Below are positions 26,693 through 35,524 of a stretch of DNA of 64,000 nucleotides, piece after piece. Made by a program: the position numbers and the translations under genes. The notes under the pieces are model-generated. The model did not search any database and had not been told where the DNA came from. It was given only the letters and a program-made list of their open reading frames with translations. The stretch spans positions 7,453,501-7,517,500 of the forward strand of contig NZ_JAUSYN010000002.1 in assembly GCF_030816915.1 (NCBI RefSeq). Direction: 5' to 3'. Numbering within the stretch: position 1 is the first letter of the stretch; each line of letters starts with the position of its first letter. Source of the DNA: Streptomyces sp. B3I8. GTDB lineage: Bacteria > Actinomycetota > Actinomycetes > Streptomycetales > Streptomycetaceae.

Positions 26693-27718
26693 CTAGCGGT
26701 CCCGGCGCACGGTGAGGTCCGCGATCACCGAGAGCAGCCCGTGCGCGTCGCCGCGGGGCAACGGGGCCAGCGCCGCCCTCGCCTGCGCGATCTCGGCGTA
26801 CGCCTGGGTCCGGGCGAGGTCGAGGGCGCCGGTCGCGACGACCACCTCGCGCAGCACGGCGAAGGTTCCCTCCGGAGTGAGCCCGCCGCCGAGGACCTGC
26901 TCCAGACGGCGCCTGTCGTCCGGGCCGCCGGCCTGATGGGCGAGCAGCACCGGGAAGGTCGGACGCAGATTGGCGGCGTCGCTCGTGCCGGGCTTGCCGG
27001 TGACGGCCGGGTCCGCGAGATACGGCAGCAGGTCGTCGTACATCTGGAAGGCCAGCCCCAAGTGGCCGGCGAAGACGGTGACCGCCTCGGTCTCCTCCGG
27101 CGAGCCGCCGCTGAGCAGCGCACCGGCCCGGCAGGCGGCCCGAAGCAGGGCCCCGGTCTTCAGCGAGGCCATCTCCCGGTAGTCGTCCAGGCCGCCCTCG
27201 CCGGGCCACGCGGCGGCCAGCTCCGCCTCCTGGACCTGTCCCCGGCACAGGTCCTCGCCGGCCTCCGCCAGCACCCGGACCGCGCCCAGCACAGCAGTGT
27301 CCGGCACCCCGAGCGCGGCACACTCGGCGACCGCCGAGAACACCCGGAACAGCAGTGCGTCCCCGGTGGCGATCGCGTCCGGCACACCGTACAGCGCGTG
27401 CACGGAGTCCTGGCCGCGCCGCAGGTCGTCACCGTCGATGACGTCGTCGTGGATCAGCGAGGCGACGTGCAGGTACTCCACGGCCAGCGCCGCCGGGACC
27501 ACCTCGTTGCGCGAACCACCGGTCGCCTCGGCGGAGGTCACCAGCAACAGCGGCCGCAGCAGCTTGCCGGGGGCGAGAAGCGCGTAGCGGGCGATCTCGT
27601 GCATCCGGTCCCCGCCGGCCGGCCAGCGGACGTCGAGCTCCCGGCGCAGCGCCCTGGCCGCCGGGGACAGCGTGACCTCCCGCACCGCCGTCCGCGCCGC
27701 CACGGCCTCGGCGGTCAT
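26693..27718 (-). CDS. Polyprenyl (geranylgeranyl-type) diphosphate synthase with altered second Asp motif
   Basis: A 341-residue trans-isoprenyl diphosphate synthase that would chain DMAPP/IPP units. The first aspartate-rich motif is intact (HDDVIDGDDLRRG, D91-D95). The second reads FQMYDDLLPYLAD: D228 and D229 are kept, but the third Asp is Pro232. The chain length cannot be fixed from sequence by eye; residues before the first motif (EYLHVASLI) suggest C20 or longer. The ATG overlaps the TGA of the aminotransferase gene (ATGA). It supplies the UbiA enzyme encoded two bases later. Confidence 0.87.
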   Translation of the reverse strand: MTAEAVAARTAVREVTLSPAARALRRELDVRWPAGGDRMHEIARYALLAPGKLLRPLLLVTSAEATGGSRNEVVPAALAVEYLHVASLIHDDVIDGDDLRRGQDSVHALYGVPDAIATGDALLFRVFSAVAECAALGVPDTAVLGAVRVLAEAGEDLCRGQVQEAELAAAWPGEGGLDDYREMASLKTGALLRAACRAGALLSGGSPEETEAVTVFAGHLGLAFQMYDDLLPYLADPAVTGKPGTSDAANLRPTFPVLLAHQAGGPDDRRRLEQVLGGGLTPEGTFAVLREVVVATGALDLARTQAYAEIAQARAALAPLPRGDAHGLLSVIADLTVRRDR

Positions 27719-28767
27719 CCGGCACACTCCGGCGCCGGGCCCTCCTGAGCGGTGCCCTCCTGAGCGGTGCACTCCTTCGCGACGAAATCCTCGGCGAGCG
27801 CCAGAACGGCGTCGTTGGCCTCGGGGGTCCCGGTGCTCACCCGCACGCCCGCGCCCGCGATCTCACGCACCACCACACCATGGGCCGCCAGATGATCCAC
27901 GAACGCCTTGTTCCGCTCACCGAGCCGCAGCCAGAGGAAGTTGGCACCGCTGGGTGGCACCTCCAGTCCCAGGTCCAGCAACCCGGCCCGGACCCGGTCC
28001 CGCTCCCGGGCGACCTCGGCACATCGCTCCCGCATCGCGTTCTCGGCCTCCAACGCGGCCATCGCGGCGGCCTGCGCGACGGTGCTCACCCGGAAGAACG
28101 GCGTCATCCTCCGCAGCGGCCCGACCACCGTCTCCGCACCGGCCAGATGGCCGACCCGCAGTCCGAGCAGCCCGTGCGACTTGGAGAACGTCCGCACGAC
28201 CGCGATCCGTTCGTCACCTCCCGCCAGCGCCATGGCGTCGGCGAGTTCGCCGGGACCGGCGAACTCGCGGTACGCCTCGTCGACCAGCACCAGCACGTGC
28301 GGCGGCAGCGCGGTCACGAAGTCCCTCAACCGGTTGTGCCCGAGCACCTCGCCCGTCGGGTTGTTCGGGTTGCACAGCAGCACCACCTTGGTACGGTCCG
28401 TCACGGCGGCGGCCATGGCGGCCAGGTCGTGCTTCTGACCGGTCAGCGGCACCGCGACCGGTTCGGCGCGGGCGTTGCGGATCAGGAGTGGATACATCTC
28501 GAACGACGGCCAGGCGTACAGCACCTCGGTGCCAGGCCCGGCGTGCGCGGTCAGGAACTGCTGGAGCAGCGCGCCCGACCCCGGGCCCGCCACGACCCGG
28601 GCAGGCGGCAGGCCGAGCCGGCGCGCCAGTTCCTCGGTGAGCCCGGTGGCGAGCGCGTCGAGGGTGAGGTTGACGCGCTCACTCGCCTCGCGGACCGCCC
28701 GGGCCACTCCCGGTAACAGTGCCGAATGGTTTTCGTTGAGAGAGAGTTCGTAGATTGCCGGATCCAC
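27715..28767 (-). CDS. HisC-like PLP aminotransferase, first gene of the terpenoid operon
   Basis: A 350-residue class I/II aminotransferase like histidinol-phosphate aminotransferase. Visible are the substrate/PLP loop LLCNPNNPTGEVLG, LVDEAYREF with the PLP Asp-x-x-Tyr, the lysine in VVRTFSKSHGLLGLRVGH, and the C-terminal Arg in AGVRVSTGTPEAND. The GTG at 28767 has AGGAAGG seven bases upstream; an ATG nine codons earlier lacks one. Codon 18 is TTA (28714-28716), putting the operon's first gene under bldA. The tail has a duplicated TAQEG. It may make or consume an amino-acid acceptor for prenylation. Confidence 0.85.
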   Translation of the reverse strand: MDPAIYELSLNENHSALLPGVARAVREASERVNLTLDALATGLTEELARRLGLPPARVVAGPGSGALLQQFLTAHAGPGTEVLYAWPSFEMYPLLIRNARAEPVAVPLTGQKHDLAAMAAAVTDRTKVVLLCNPNNPTGEVLGHNRLRDFVTALPPHVLVLVDEAYREFAGPGELADAMALAGGDERIAVVRTFSKSHGLLGLRVGHLAGAETVVGPLRRMTPFFRVSTVAQAAAMAALEAENAMRERCAEVARERDRVRAGLLDLGLEVPPSGANFLWLRLGERNKAFVDHLAAHGVVVREIAGAGVRVSTGTPEANDAVLALAEDFVAKECTAQEGTAQEGPAPECAG

Positions 28768-29878
28768 GAGGTGGCCTTCCTGTCGACGTGCCATGGGGCA
28801 TGGAGAAGGCAGCCGCGACCGCATGCTGATGACGGCGCGGTAAAAGGAATGCGCGCTGTGAAATGAGGGCTGGCGTGGAGGATTCGGTGGGGGAGACCGG
28901 AGGGTGAGAGAACAGGCGTGAGAGGGGGGCACTGTTCCGTCGGCCGGCTTGAAGAGTGCCGACTCCTTCAGTCTGACCATGACACGGCTCCCCGCGCAAC
29001 CACCGGTCCGATGAAACCCGGAAAGGGTGATTTGTTCCGGATGGGGCGGCAATTGGAGAATCGGCGCGTGGGGCACTGTGGGCGGTCAGGGAATGTTTTC
29101 CCCTGTCGCGGTGTGACCTTCGCCATGTTTATTCTGCGGCGGGAGGCCTCGCGGGGGAAAGCTGGGCGAGCTGCGGCCGGGCAGGCGAAAGGCGGCAGCT
29201 GCGTTCACTCGTGCCGGTCTGATCTGGCGTGATGCCGGGCGCGGTCGGTGCCGGGCGGGTGGCAGTGACGGTGTCGCCGGCACCGTGCGGCGGTCGGGCG
29301 CGGGCGCGGCCGTCGGTGCTGCCGCACTCCTGACAAAGGAGTGGGTTGCTGATACCACGGAATCGGTGATGCGCACGCTGCCGAAGACGATGGCTGATTT
29401 CTCGTCCATCGTCCGAAAACAGGCCCCCACTCTCCTCTCACGACCTTGCCGCGGAATCGCCTCGACCACGACGCGCGAGCCGTTCACCGCGGATCATCGC
29501 GGTTTCGGGCGTCTTCACGGCCTGCCGGTGGAGGCGTATGACCAGTGTGCCCTGCGGCTGATATCACCCGGCTACCGGTCAGGAAAGGATGTGGAAACCA
29601 CTGTGCCTCGACACCGGAACATCGGCGCCGGCAGGGAAACGGGTGGAGGAGGGCAGCCGCCGGACCCGGAGGGCCGACTGCTGCCCGGCCGTCTCTCCCG
29701 TCTCCCGTCGCCCGGAGGTCGGCTGTGGCCCTGGAGGTCGGCTTCGACCTCGGTTCGGTGGCGGGCACGGGGCCGAGCCGAGGCCCTTGTCGGTCTCAAC
29801 CCCCGTCGATCCCGCGCGGGCCTTCCGCCGGCCCCGGTGGGCGCGCGCCGCGGAGAGGCGCGACGGATGCCGGGCCGG
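28768..29878. other. Long non-coding region upstream of the terpenoid operon
   Basis: About 1.1 kb without a credible gene on either strand. It holds locally AT-richer patches near 28990-29110 and 29340-29410, which could contain the operon promoter. No clear -35/-10 pair stands out. The open frames here lack ribosome binding sites and domains. Confidence 0.5.
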
Positions 29879-30505
29879 TCACAGCTCTGCCATGGCCCGC
29901 AGCTCCGCCGTGGTGTTGCGGTGCGGGAACGGTTCCTCGGGCACCGGTACGTCCAGGGCGCGGCACAGTGGCCCCCATCCGTCGGCGGGGGACCAGTCGA
30001 CCAGCCGGTCGGCCGGCACGTGCGAGCGCACCTCGTCGTTGTGCGCTTCATAGGCGGCTTTGGCGGCGCTCTCGTCGGACCACGCGGTCGTCAGATGCTC
30101 GACAGTCGTGAGGCGGCCCAGTTCGATGATCCGCGCGTCCGCGTGCTCCGGGTGCGCCAGGTGCCGCTCCAGCACGGGGACAACCGTCTGCGAAAAACTG
30201 CGCCACCATTCGTCGGTGTCACGGGCCGAAAGCACCACGAGCGCCTCCGGGAATACGCTCTGCAGCTCACGCCAGAACGCCGACGTCGGGCCGCCGACCG
30301 CGGCACCGTAACCGTCGAAAAGACTCTCCCAGCCGGACGAGGGGCTTCCTTCCGCGAAGGCTTGTTCCCACGGCGGGACATGCTCGGGGCGCTGGGTCAC
30401 CTCAAGCATGTGGTAGCACTTCTGGCCCAGCAGTACGCTCAGGCCGAGATGGAGAGAGAATGTACCGGTGCGTCCGATTCCTGCTCCGATGACTCGTAAT
30501 GACAC
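29879..30505 (-). CDS. Sulfotransferase family protein (Sulfotransfer_4 type)
   Basis: A 208-residue cytoplasmic PAPS-dependent sulfotransferase. The 5'-phosphosulfate loop is IGAGIGRTGTFSLHLGL at the extreme N-terminus; LSARDTDEWWRSF is the 3'-phosphate-binding strand-helix, and ITQRPEHVPPW-like spacing fits the family. The GTG at 30505 has GGAGAT upstream; the longer frame from 30586 is unlikely. Codon 3 is TTA (30497-30499). It diverges from cyclase-like paralogue B, sharing a 511-bp promoter region, so it may sulfate the terpenoid. At 208 residues it is slightly short for the family. Confidence 0.82.
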   Translation of the reverse strand: MSLRVIGAGIGRTGTFSLHLGLSVLLGQKCYHMLEVTQRPEHVPPWEQAFAEGSPSSGWESLFDGYGAAVGGPTSAFWRELQSVFPEALVVLSARDTDEWWRSFSQTVVPVLERHLAHPEHADARIIELGRLTTVEHLTTAWSDESAAKAAYEAHNDEVRSHVPADRLVDWSPADGWGPLCRALDVPVPEEPFPHRNTTAELRAMAEL

Positions 30506-31016
30506 TGGCGATCTCCGTTCGTTTCGGCGCAGTCGGCTGGAATTTACGAGAAGCGACCTTGCTCTGTCAATGAATGACGATTTCACGAAGCGGAGAATTT
30601 TTTGCAGGCGATCGGGTTTGACTTCAGGTAAGGGAGAATTTGTCCCTCGCTGAGACGGTTACCGGATGGAAACGCAGACGGGAGAGAATTCAAGCCAGGG
30701 CGGCGCGCGAGGGGCCCCCTTGACATTCCGAGGAAGGCTGGGCAACTCTCGTGGGAAGGTAAGTCTGCTACTCCGTGACGTGCGGACGGGCGAGCAGGCG
30801 GGAGCCGCCCGCGTGAATTGTTCGCGGCATTGTCCGCACCGGAATAAGAGTCACCGCGTCCGTGTGCCCGGCCCGGACACCCGTGAATGCTCTCCGACAC
30901 ACGATGACCAGGCATTCCTCGACGACGGACCGATGACGCGGATGCGCCATTCCAGAGGTGGGACGCCGTGCCGGCACAGCCCTTAGTCCACTGCGACCAG
31001 GAGAAAGGAGGAGCAG
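30506..31016. other. Divergent promoter region between sulfotransferase and cyclase B
   Basis: AT-richer than its surroundings, especially 30530-30640. TTGACA at 30720-30725 could be a -35 for cyclase B, but no good -10 follows at 16-19 bp. No gene was found in it. Confidence 0.45.
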
Positions 31017-32702
31017 TTGCAGCCGACGAGTCCGCGACTGCTTGACCAAGTCAATGACACGATGCACGCCGGAGCGCGTGCTCTTTGGGATGTGCAGCGG
31101 CCCGACGGGGTTTTCGACTACGGGGCGGAGGGATGGACCTCGGTCCTGGCCACAGTGGGTGCCGTCTCCGCGCTGCACTGTGCCGATCCCGTGCGGTCCG
31201 CGAGCCTTGTCGAAAAGGGCGTGGAGTGGCTGTGCCGCAACCAGGCCGCCGACGGCGGCTGGAGCACCATTCCCCACACGCCGACCGAAGCCGGTCCCAC
31301 CGCGGTCGCCGCCGCGACCTTGCAGCAGCTCGCGCCGGAGCGGGCGGGCGAGGCTGTCCGTGCGGCGCGGTCGTGGCTCGAGGATTTCGGCGGGCTGGAA
31401 GCGATTCCTCATCGGGAGATGGCTGCGGTGTGCCGGCGGTTCTACGCCCGTGCCGGCTGGCTCGACCCCGAGGACCTTCCGCGGCTTCCTCTGGAACTCG
31501 CCGCCTTTCCCCGGCTGTTCCGTGAGCTGCTCGACTTCCGCGCCCCTCTCGTCGCCGCCGCGGCGCTCGCCCAGGCCCGTAGTCGTCCGCAGGGCCCGGT
31601 GCGGCGGGTGCTCAACCGGGTGGGCACGCCCCCCGCGCTGCGGCTGATCCGGCAGATCTATGAACACGAGGGGATGACGGGGGAGTTCAGCGAGGATCCC
31701 TGGGCGGCCGGCCTGACGTGCGAGGCACTGTCACGCTCCGGTGCGGCACCGGATCTGGTGGCGTCGACTGTGGAATGGCTGCGGTCGAAGGCGAATCCGG
31801 ACGGTTCGTGGAACATGATGCCGCTGGATCTGACATGGTCGGTCTATGCCGTCGAGGGCCTGGTGGAGGCCGGTTACAGCGCCGACCCACGGCTGGCTTT
31901 GTCCCGGTCGCTGTTCCACGACCGTCAGCAGGAAAGGCCTTTCACCGCTTTCGGCTGTCCGGCGGGTTTCTGGGGCTGGTCCTCGCCTCATGGCTGGCCG
32001 GCCGCGGTGGAGACCGCCGAGATCACGTCCGCGCTGGCGTGCATGCCGGAGGGAGGCAAGGACGAGCACGTCGCCCGTGGTGTGGCGTGGCTGCTCGCGC
32101 AGCAGGATGGCCGGGGATCGTGGAGTCTGTGTGTCCGTAACACCAGGGTCGACAACTGCGGCCCCTGCCCGCACACCACGGCCCAGGCCCTGGTCGCGCT
32201 GCTGAACGCGGGAGTGCCCGCGGACGGCCGGGTCGTGCGGGCGGCGGTGCGCTGGCTGCTGGCCGGCGGGCGTCCGGACGGCTCGTTCGACTCGGTGTGG
32301 TACCGCAGTTACACCTCCGGTACGTCGGTGGTGCTGGAGGCGCTGGTGAAGGCGGGGGCCGGCGGGCATCCCGTCGCCCGGCGGGCCGCGGAGTGGCTGG
32401 TGCGCACCCAGCGTCCGGACGGTTCGTGGAGTACCGGGGACGGGATCACGCCGGGAACGGTGGAGGAGACTGCGTGGGCGGTGTGCGCCCTGCTGGCCGG
32501 CCGGCGCGGCACGGATGACGAGGCGGTCCGCCGGGGTGTCGTCTGGCTGCTCGCGCAGGGAACCGACGGCCGGTGGCCGCAGGCACCGGTCAGCGAGTTC
32601 ATCCGTGGCGCATCACGCTTCCCGAACGGCGGACTGACCAACGGCCTCGCGCTGCGCGCCCTCGCGGCCTTCCTCGACGCTTACGGGCACCGGGCCGTCT
32701 GA
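31017..32702 (+). CDS. Squalene-hopene/class II terpene cyclase-like protein without DxDD motif (paralogue B)
   Basis: A 561-residue paralogue of the protein at 24031-25692, alike along its whole length (FDYG N-terminus, QW-type repeats, CVRNTRVDNCGPCPH, ASRFPNGGLTNGLALRALA). The DxDD position (about residues 329-333) reads AAVETAE: the central catalytic Asp is Val and the last is Glu. The rare TTG start is supported by a perfect AAGGAGGAG at 31005-31013. It is transcribed alone, divergently from the sulfotransferase. The shared loss of DxDD but retention of all other blocks suggests a maintained, altered function rather than decay. Confidence 0.8.
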   Translation: MQPTSPRLLDQVNDTMHAGARALWDVQRPDGVFDYGAEGWTSVLATVGAVSALHCADPVRSASLVEKGVEWLCRNQAADGGWSTIPHTPTEAGPTAVAAATLQQLAPERAGEAVRAARSWLEDFGGLEAIPHREMAAVCRRFYARAGWLDPEDLPRLPLELAAFPRLFRELLDFRAPLVAAAALAQARSRPQGPVRRVLNRVGTPPALRLIRQIYEHEGMTGEFSEDPWAAGLTCEALSRSGAAPDLVASTVEWLRSKANPDGSWNMMPLDLTWSVYAVEGLVEAGYSADPRLALSRSLFHDRQQERPFTAFGCPAGFWGWSSPHGWPAAVETAEITSALACMPEGGKDEHVARGVAWLLAQQDGRGSWSLCVRNTRVDNCGPCPHTTAQALVALLNAGVPADGRVVRAAVRWLLAGGRPDGSFDSVWYRSYTSGTSVVLEALVKAGAGGHPVARRAAEWLVRTQRPDGSWSTGDGITPGTVEETAWAVCALLAGRRGTDDEAVRRGVVWLLAQGTDGRWPQAPVSEFIRGASRFPNGGLTNGLALRALAAFLDAYGHRAV

Positions 32703-33174
32703 CGCGCGGTGGGCGTTGGCTGGTGTGTCGGGTGCCGGCCGGGGCTGGTGTGCTGCCGGTTCGTCCCGTCGCCGGCGCTGCGTGGGCGCGGTCCTCCACG
32801 TCTCCTCCGTCCAATGACGTCCTCCTCGACGTCGGTGCCCCATCGGGCACTGCTCCATCGGTCACTGCCTCGTCGAGGGACGCCGGGCACGACGCATCGC
32901 CGGGGTGATCGACGAGACCGATCAGTGCGGCGAGACGGCGGCCGGCCGCCAGCGGACCGGCGGCCTCTGACTCCAGCCGTGCGTGCTCGACCAGCGGTCG
33001 CGCCGACGACTCGGCATCGACGTGGCGGGCATCGATGGACGGCAGGAGCGTGGCGAGCAGTTGAGCTGCTGAGCCCGGCGATGAACAGCTGCTGGATGAG
33101 CTGCACCCGCGCCACGGCCGAGGCCGGGCAGAGGCGCCGGCCGCCGGTGGTGCGCCGCGGCTTCAGCCGCCCCT
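32703..33174. other. Region without an intact gene
   Basis: On the minus strand a stretch near 32880-33080 translates to a helical, Leu/Ala/Glu-rich segment (QLLATLLPSIDARHVDAESS) with a frame break beside it. It could be a remnant of an unidentified gene. Nothing else is recognised. Confidence 0.35.
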
Positions 33175-33422
33175 GCTCTTCGAAGCCCTACGGCCACCTG
33201 AACGTCGAGGAGGGCGCCGACGTCTACGGCATCCACACCGCCTCCGCCCAGGGCTCCTCCGACATCCATCTGTTCTCGGTCGGCCGCGACGGCGCCACCG
33301 TCACGATCGTCCGCCGGGCCCGGCTGGGCACCTCCAAGGACGCGGAGGTGGCGGGTTTCAAGACCACGACCGTCACGGCGGTGAACAAGCTGTACCGACC
33401 CTTCAGGGCGCCCAGGACTTGA
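33175..33422 (+). pseudogene. C-terminal remnant of an unidentified Streptomyces protein
   Basis: The translation GADVYGIHTASAQGSSDIHL followed by FSVGRDGATVTIVRR and a final TAVNKLY looks like the folded C-terminus of a conserved protein. No matching N-terminus precedes it: upstream the frame is arginine-rich noise. It runs into a stop at 33420 that lies inside the end of the convergent PEP-mutase-like gene. I do not recognise the family. A deleted gene left over after rearrangement is the simplest reading. Confidence 0.4.
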
Positions 33423-34164
33423 GCATGTCCCTCATGCTGTCCGTCAGGGCGAACTGCAGCAGCGGGCCGTAGGTGACCCGGCCGACGCCGAGGCGGCGGA
33501 AGCGCTCGAGGTCGTGCTTGACGGGGTGGGCCGTGGAGTTCACGGGTACGCCGACCGCGCCGGTCACGGCGGCGAGCAGCTCGTCGTCGTCCTGGATGCC
33601 CACCGGGTAGACGCTGTCGGCGCCGGCCTGTTCCAGTGCACGCAGCCGCTCGATCGCCTCGTCGAGGACACCGGAGGCGTCCTGCGCGTGCAGGAAGAGG
33701 TCGGTGCGCCCGTTCACCCAGAGCGGGACCCCCGCGTCGTCGGCCGCCGCGCGCAGGCCGGCGACGAAGGCGGCGTGCTCCTGGGTGCTGCGCACGCGGC
33801 CGCCGTCGGAGTGGACGGTGTCCTCGATGTTGAGGCCCACCCCGCCGGCCTCGACGAGCCCGGCGACGAGGTCGGCGGGCTTCTGCCCGTACCCGGCCTC
33901 CAGGTCCACCGACACCGGGACGTCGACCGCCGCGATGATCGGTGCGACGGCGGCGATGACCTCCTCGAAGGTCTGCCCCTCGTGGTCGTCGGCGCCGCGG
34001 GAGTCGGCGAGGGGGTGGCTGCCGATGGTCAGCGCGGGGAATCCGGCGGCCACTGCCGTGCGCGCGGACCAGACGTCCCAGACGGTCGGCAGCACGAGCG
34101 GCCGGTGCCGGGCGTGCAGCTGCTTGAGGCGTTGAGCGCGCTCAACGGTGGTGTGGAGGGTCAT
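33403..34164 (-). CDS. Isocitrate lyase / PEP mutase superfamily protein
   Basis: A 253-residue TIM-barrel enzyme. Residues VDLEAGYGQKPADL carry the Mg-binding D-x-E of this superfamily, GLNIEDTVHSDGG the second metal/phosphonate loop, and LPTVWDVWSARTAVAAGFPALTI-type N-terminus is typical of the carboxy-PEP mutase/oxaloacetase-like branch. The Cys motif of true isocitrate lyases (KKCGH) is absent. C-C bond cleavage of a 2-methylisocitrate- or oxaloacetate-like substrate is likely. The ATG at 34164 lacks a clear ribosome binding site. It diverges from the SDR gene; a link to the terpenoid region is not evident. Confidence 0.82.
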   Translation of the reverse strand: MTLHTTVERAQRLKQLHARHRPLVLPTVWDVWSARTAVAAGFPALTIGSHPLADSRGADDHEGQTFEEVIAAVAPIIAAVDVPVSVDLEAGYGQKPADLVAGLVEAGGVGLNIEDTVHSDGGRVRSTQEHAAFVAGLRAAADDAGVPLWVNGRTDLFLHAQDASGVLDEAIERLRALEQAGADSVYPVGIQDDDELLAAVTGAVGVPVNSTAHPVKHDLERFRRLGVGRVTYGPLLQFALTDSMRDMLKSWAP

Positions 34165-34485
34165 GCGGTCAACGCTACCCCGGCACCGCCGACCATCGGA
34201 CGGACGACGGGCGTTCACCGCTCCCGCACGTCACCTCAGGTGCGAAGTGCGGTGCGGAGGAGTGCGCCGCCCTGACGCGCCGTCGTACCCGAGGGCGCGT
34301 CAGCGTCCCACGCGGCGGCGCGTGCCGGATCGCGCGAGGGCGCCCGCAGCGCGCAACGGCACCCGGGGTGCGCACGGGTGCGTCCACTCGGTCCGCGCGC
34401 CCCCTGCCCCGGCGCGAACGGCAGGGGCAGGGTGGGCGGAAGCCCGGGGGGAAGCCGCCCCGGCGCGCCGCCTCGGAAGGGCTGG
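34165..34485. other. Divergent intergenic region
   Basis: 321 bp between the PEP-mutase-like gene and the SDR. Promoters for both are expected, but no clear consensus was seen. Confidence 0.4.
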
Positions 34486-35475
34486 GTGGTTCCGGTGGAC
34501 GAGGGGCGTGACGAGGTCCGTCTCGACGGTCGCGTGGTCGTGGTGACCGGCGCGGGGAGGGGACTGGGCCGGGAGTACGCGCTGCTCCTCGCGGCGCGCG
34601 GCGCGCAGGTCGTGGTCAACGACGTGGGGAGCGCGACCGACGGGCACGGCACGTCACCCGTGCCCGCGCAGGCCGTGGTGCAGGAGATCCGGGCGGCGGG
34701 CGGGCAGGCGCTGGCGGACGGGCACGACGTTGCCACCGCGGCCGGCGCGCACGCCCTCACCGCGGCCGCGCTGGAGCGGTTCGGGCGACTGGACGCCCTG
34801 GTCAACAACGCGGGCATCTCGATCCTGCGCCCGCTGGCCGAGCTCACCGACGACGAGTGCCGGCGGGTGCTGGACACGCACGCGGGCGGGACGCTGAACA
34901 TGCTGCGGGCCGTGTGGCCGCACATGGTCGCGGCCGGGTACGGGCGGATCGTCAACACCTGCTCCGACGCCCTGTTCGGCGACACCGGGCTCAGCGCGTA
35001 CGCCGCGGGCAAGGGCGCCGTGCTCGGCCTGACCACCTCCGCGGCAGCCGAAGGAGCCGCCCACGGCATCAAGGTCAACGCGGTCGTACCCGTCGCCGCG
35101 ACCCGCATGTCCCTGGAGGCGGTCCGGGACGACGCACGCACGACCGCGCTGCTGACCGACCTGTTCCCCGCCCGGCACGTCGCCCCGGTGGTGGCCCTGC
35201 TGGCCCACGAGGACGCCCCCTGCACCGGCCACCTCCTGCACGCGGCCGGCCGCCGCACCGCCCGGATCTTCCTGGGCGCCACCGAAGGCGTCGTGTGGAC
35301 GCACGACCCCACACCGGAGGCGGTCCGCGACGGCTTCGCGCGGATCAGCGACACCGGGACGTTCCGCACACCGGCGAGCGTCAGCGAGTCCATGGGCTTC
35401 TCCCTGGCCCGGCTGGGCGCCGGGGCGGCCGGGACACCCGTCCTCGACCTCACGACCCCGGCCGACCGCGCATGA
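34486..35475 (+). CDS. Short-chain dehydrogenase/reductase, extended C-terminus
   Basis: A 329-residue SDR. The cofactor loop is [14 protein letters not shown] and the structural motif is LVNNAGISI. The active site has a Ser in VNTCSDALF and Y-x-x-x-K in [13 protein letters not shown]. An acidic ND after strand 2 ([12 protein letters not shown]) suggests NAD(H). The region after residue 230 resembles the multifunctional hydratase-dehydrogenase (17beta-HSD4-like) SDRs. The GTG at 34486 follows GGAAGGG; a second GTG three codons on is possible. It ends 49 bp before the terpene synthase on the same strand and may oxidise its product. Confidence 0.82.
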   Translation: MVPVDEGRDEVRLDGRVVVVTGAGRGLGREYALLLAARGAQVVVNDVGSATDGHGTSPVPAQAVVQEIRAAGGQALADGHDVATAAGAHALTAAALERFGRLDALVNNAGISILRPLAELTDDECRRVLDTHAGGTLNMLRAVWPHMVAAGYGRIVNTCSDALFGDTGLSAYAAGKGAVLGLTTSAAAEGAAHGIKVNAVVPVAATRMSLEAVRDDARTTALLTDLFPARHVAPVVALLAHEDAPCTGHLLHAAGRRTARIFLGATEGVVWTHDPTPEAVRDGFARISDTGTFRTPASVSESMGFSLARLGAGAAGTPVLDLTTPADRA

Positions 35476-35524
35476 CGCGCGCCCGCCCGCCCCGCGCCGC
35501 CCGCCACGGCTCCGGGAGGGACCC

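Noticed and set aside
29285..30499. A 404-codon plus-strand frame over the sulfotransferase
   Set aside because: It is antisense to a gene with clear P-loop motifs and changes composition midway; it is a shadow.
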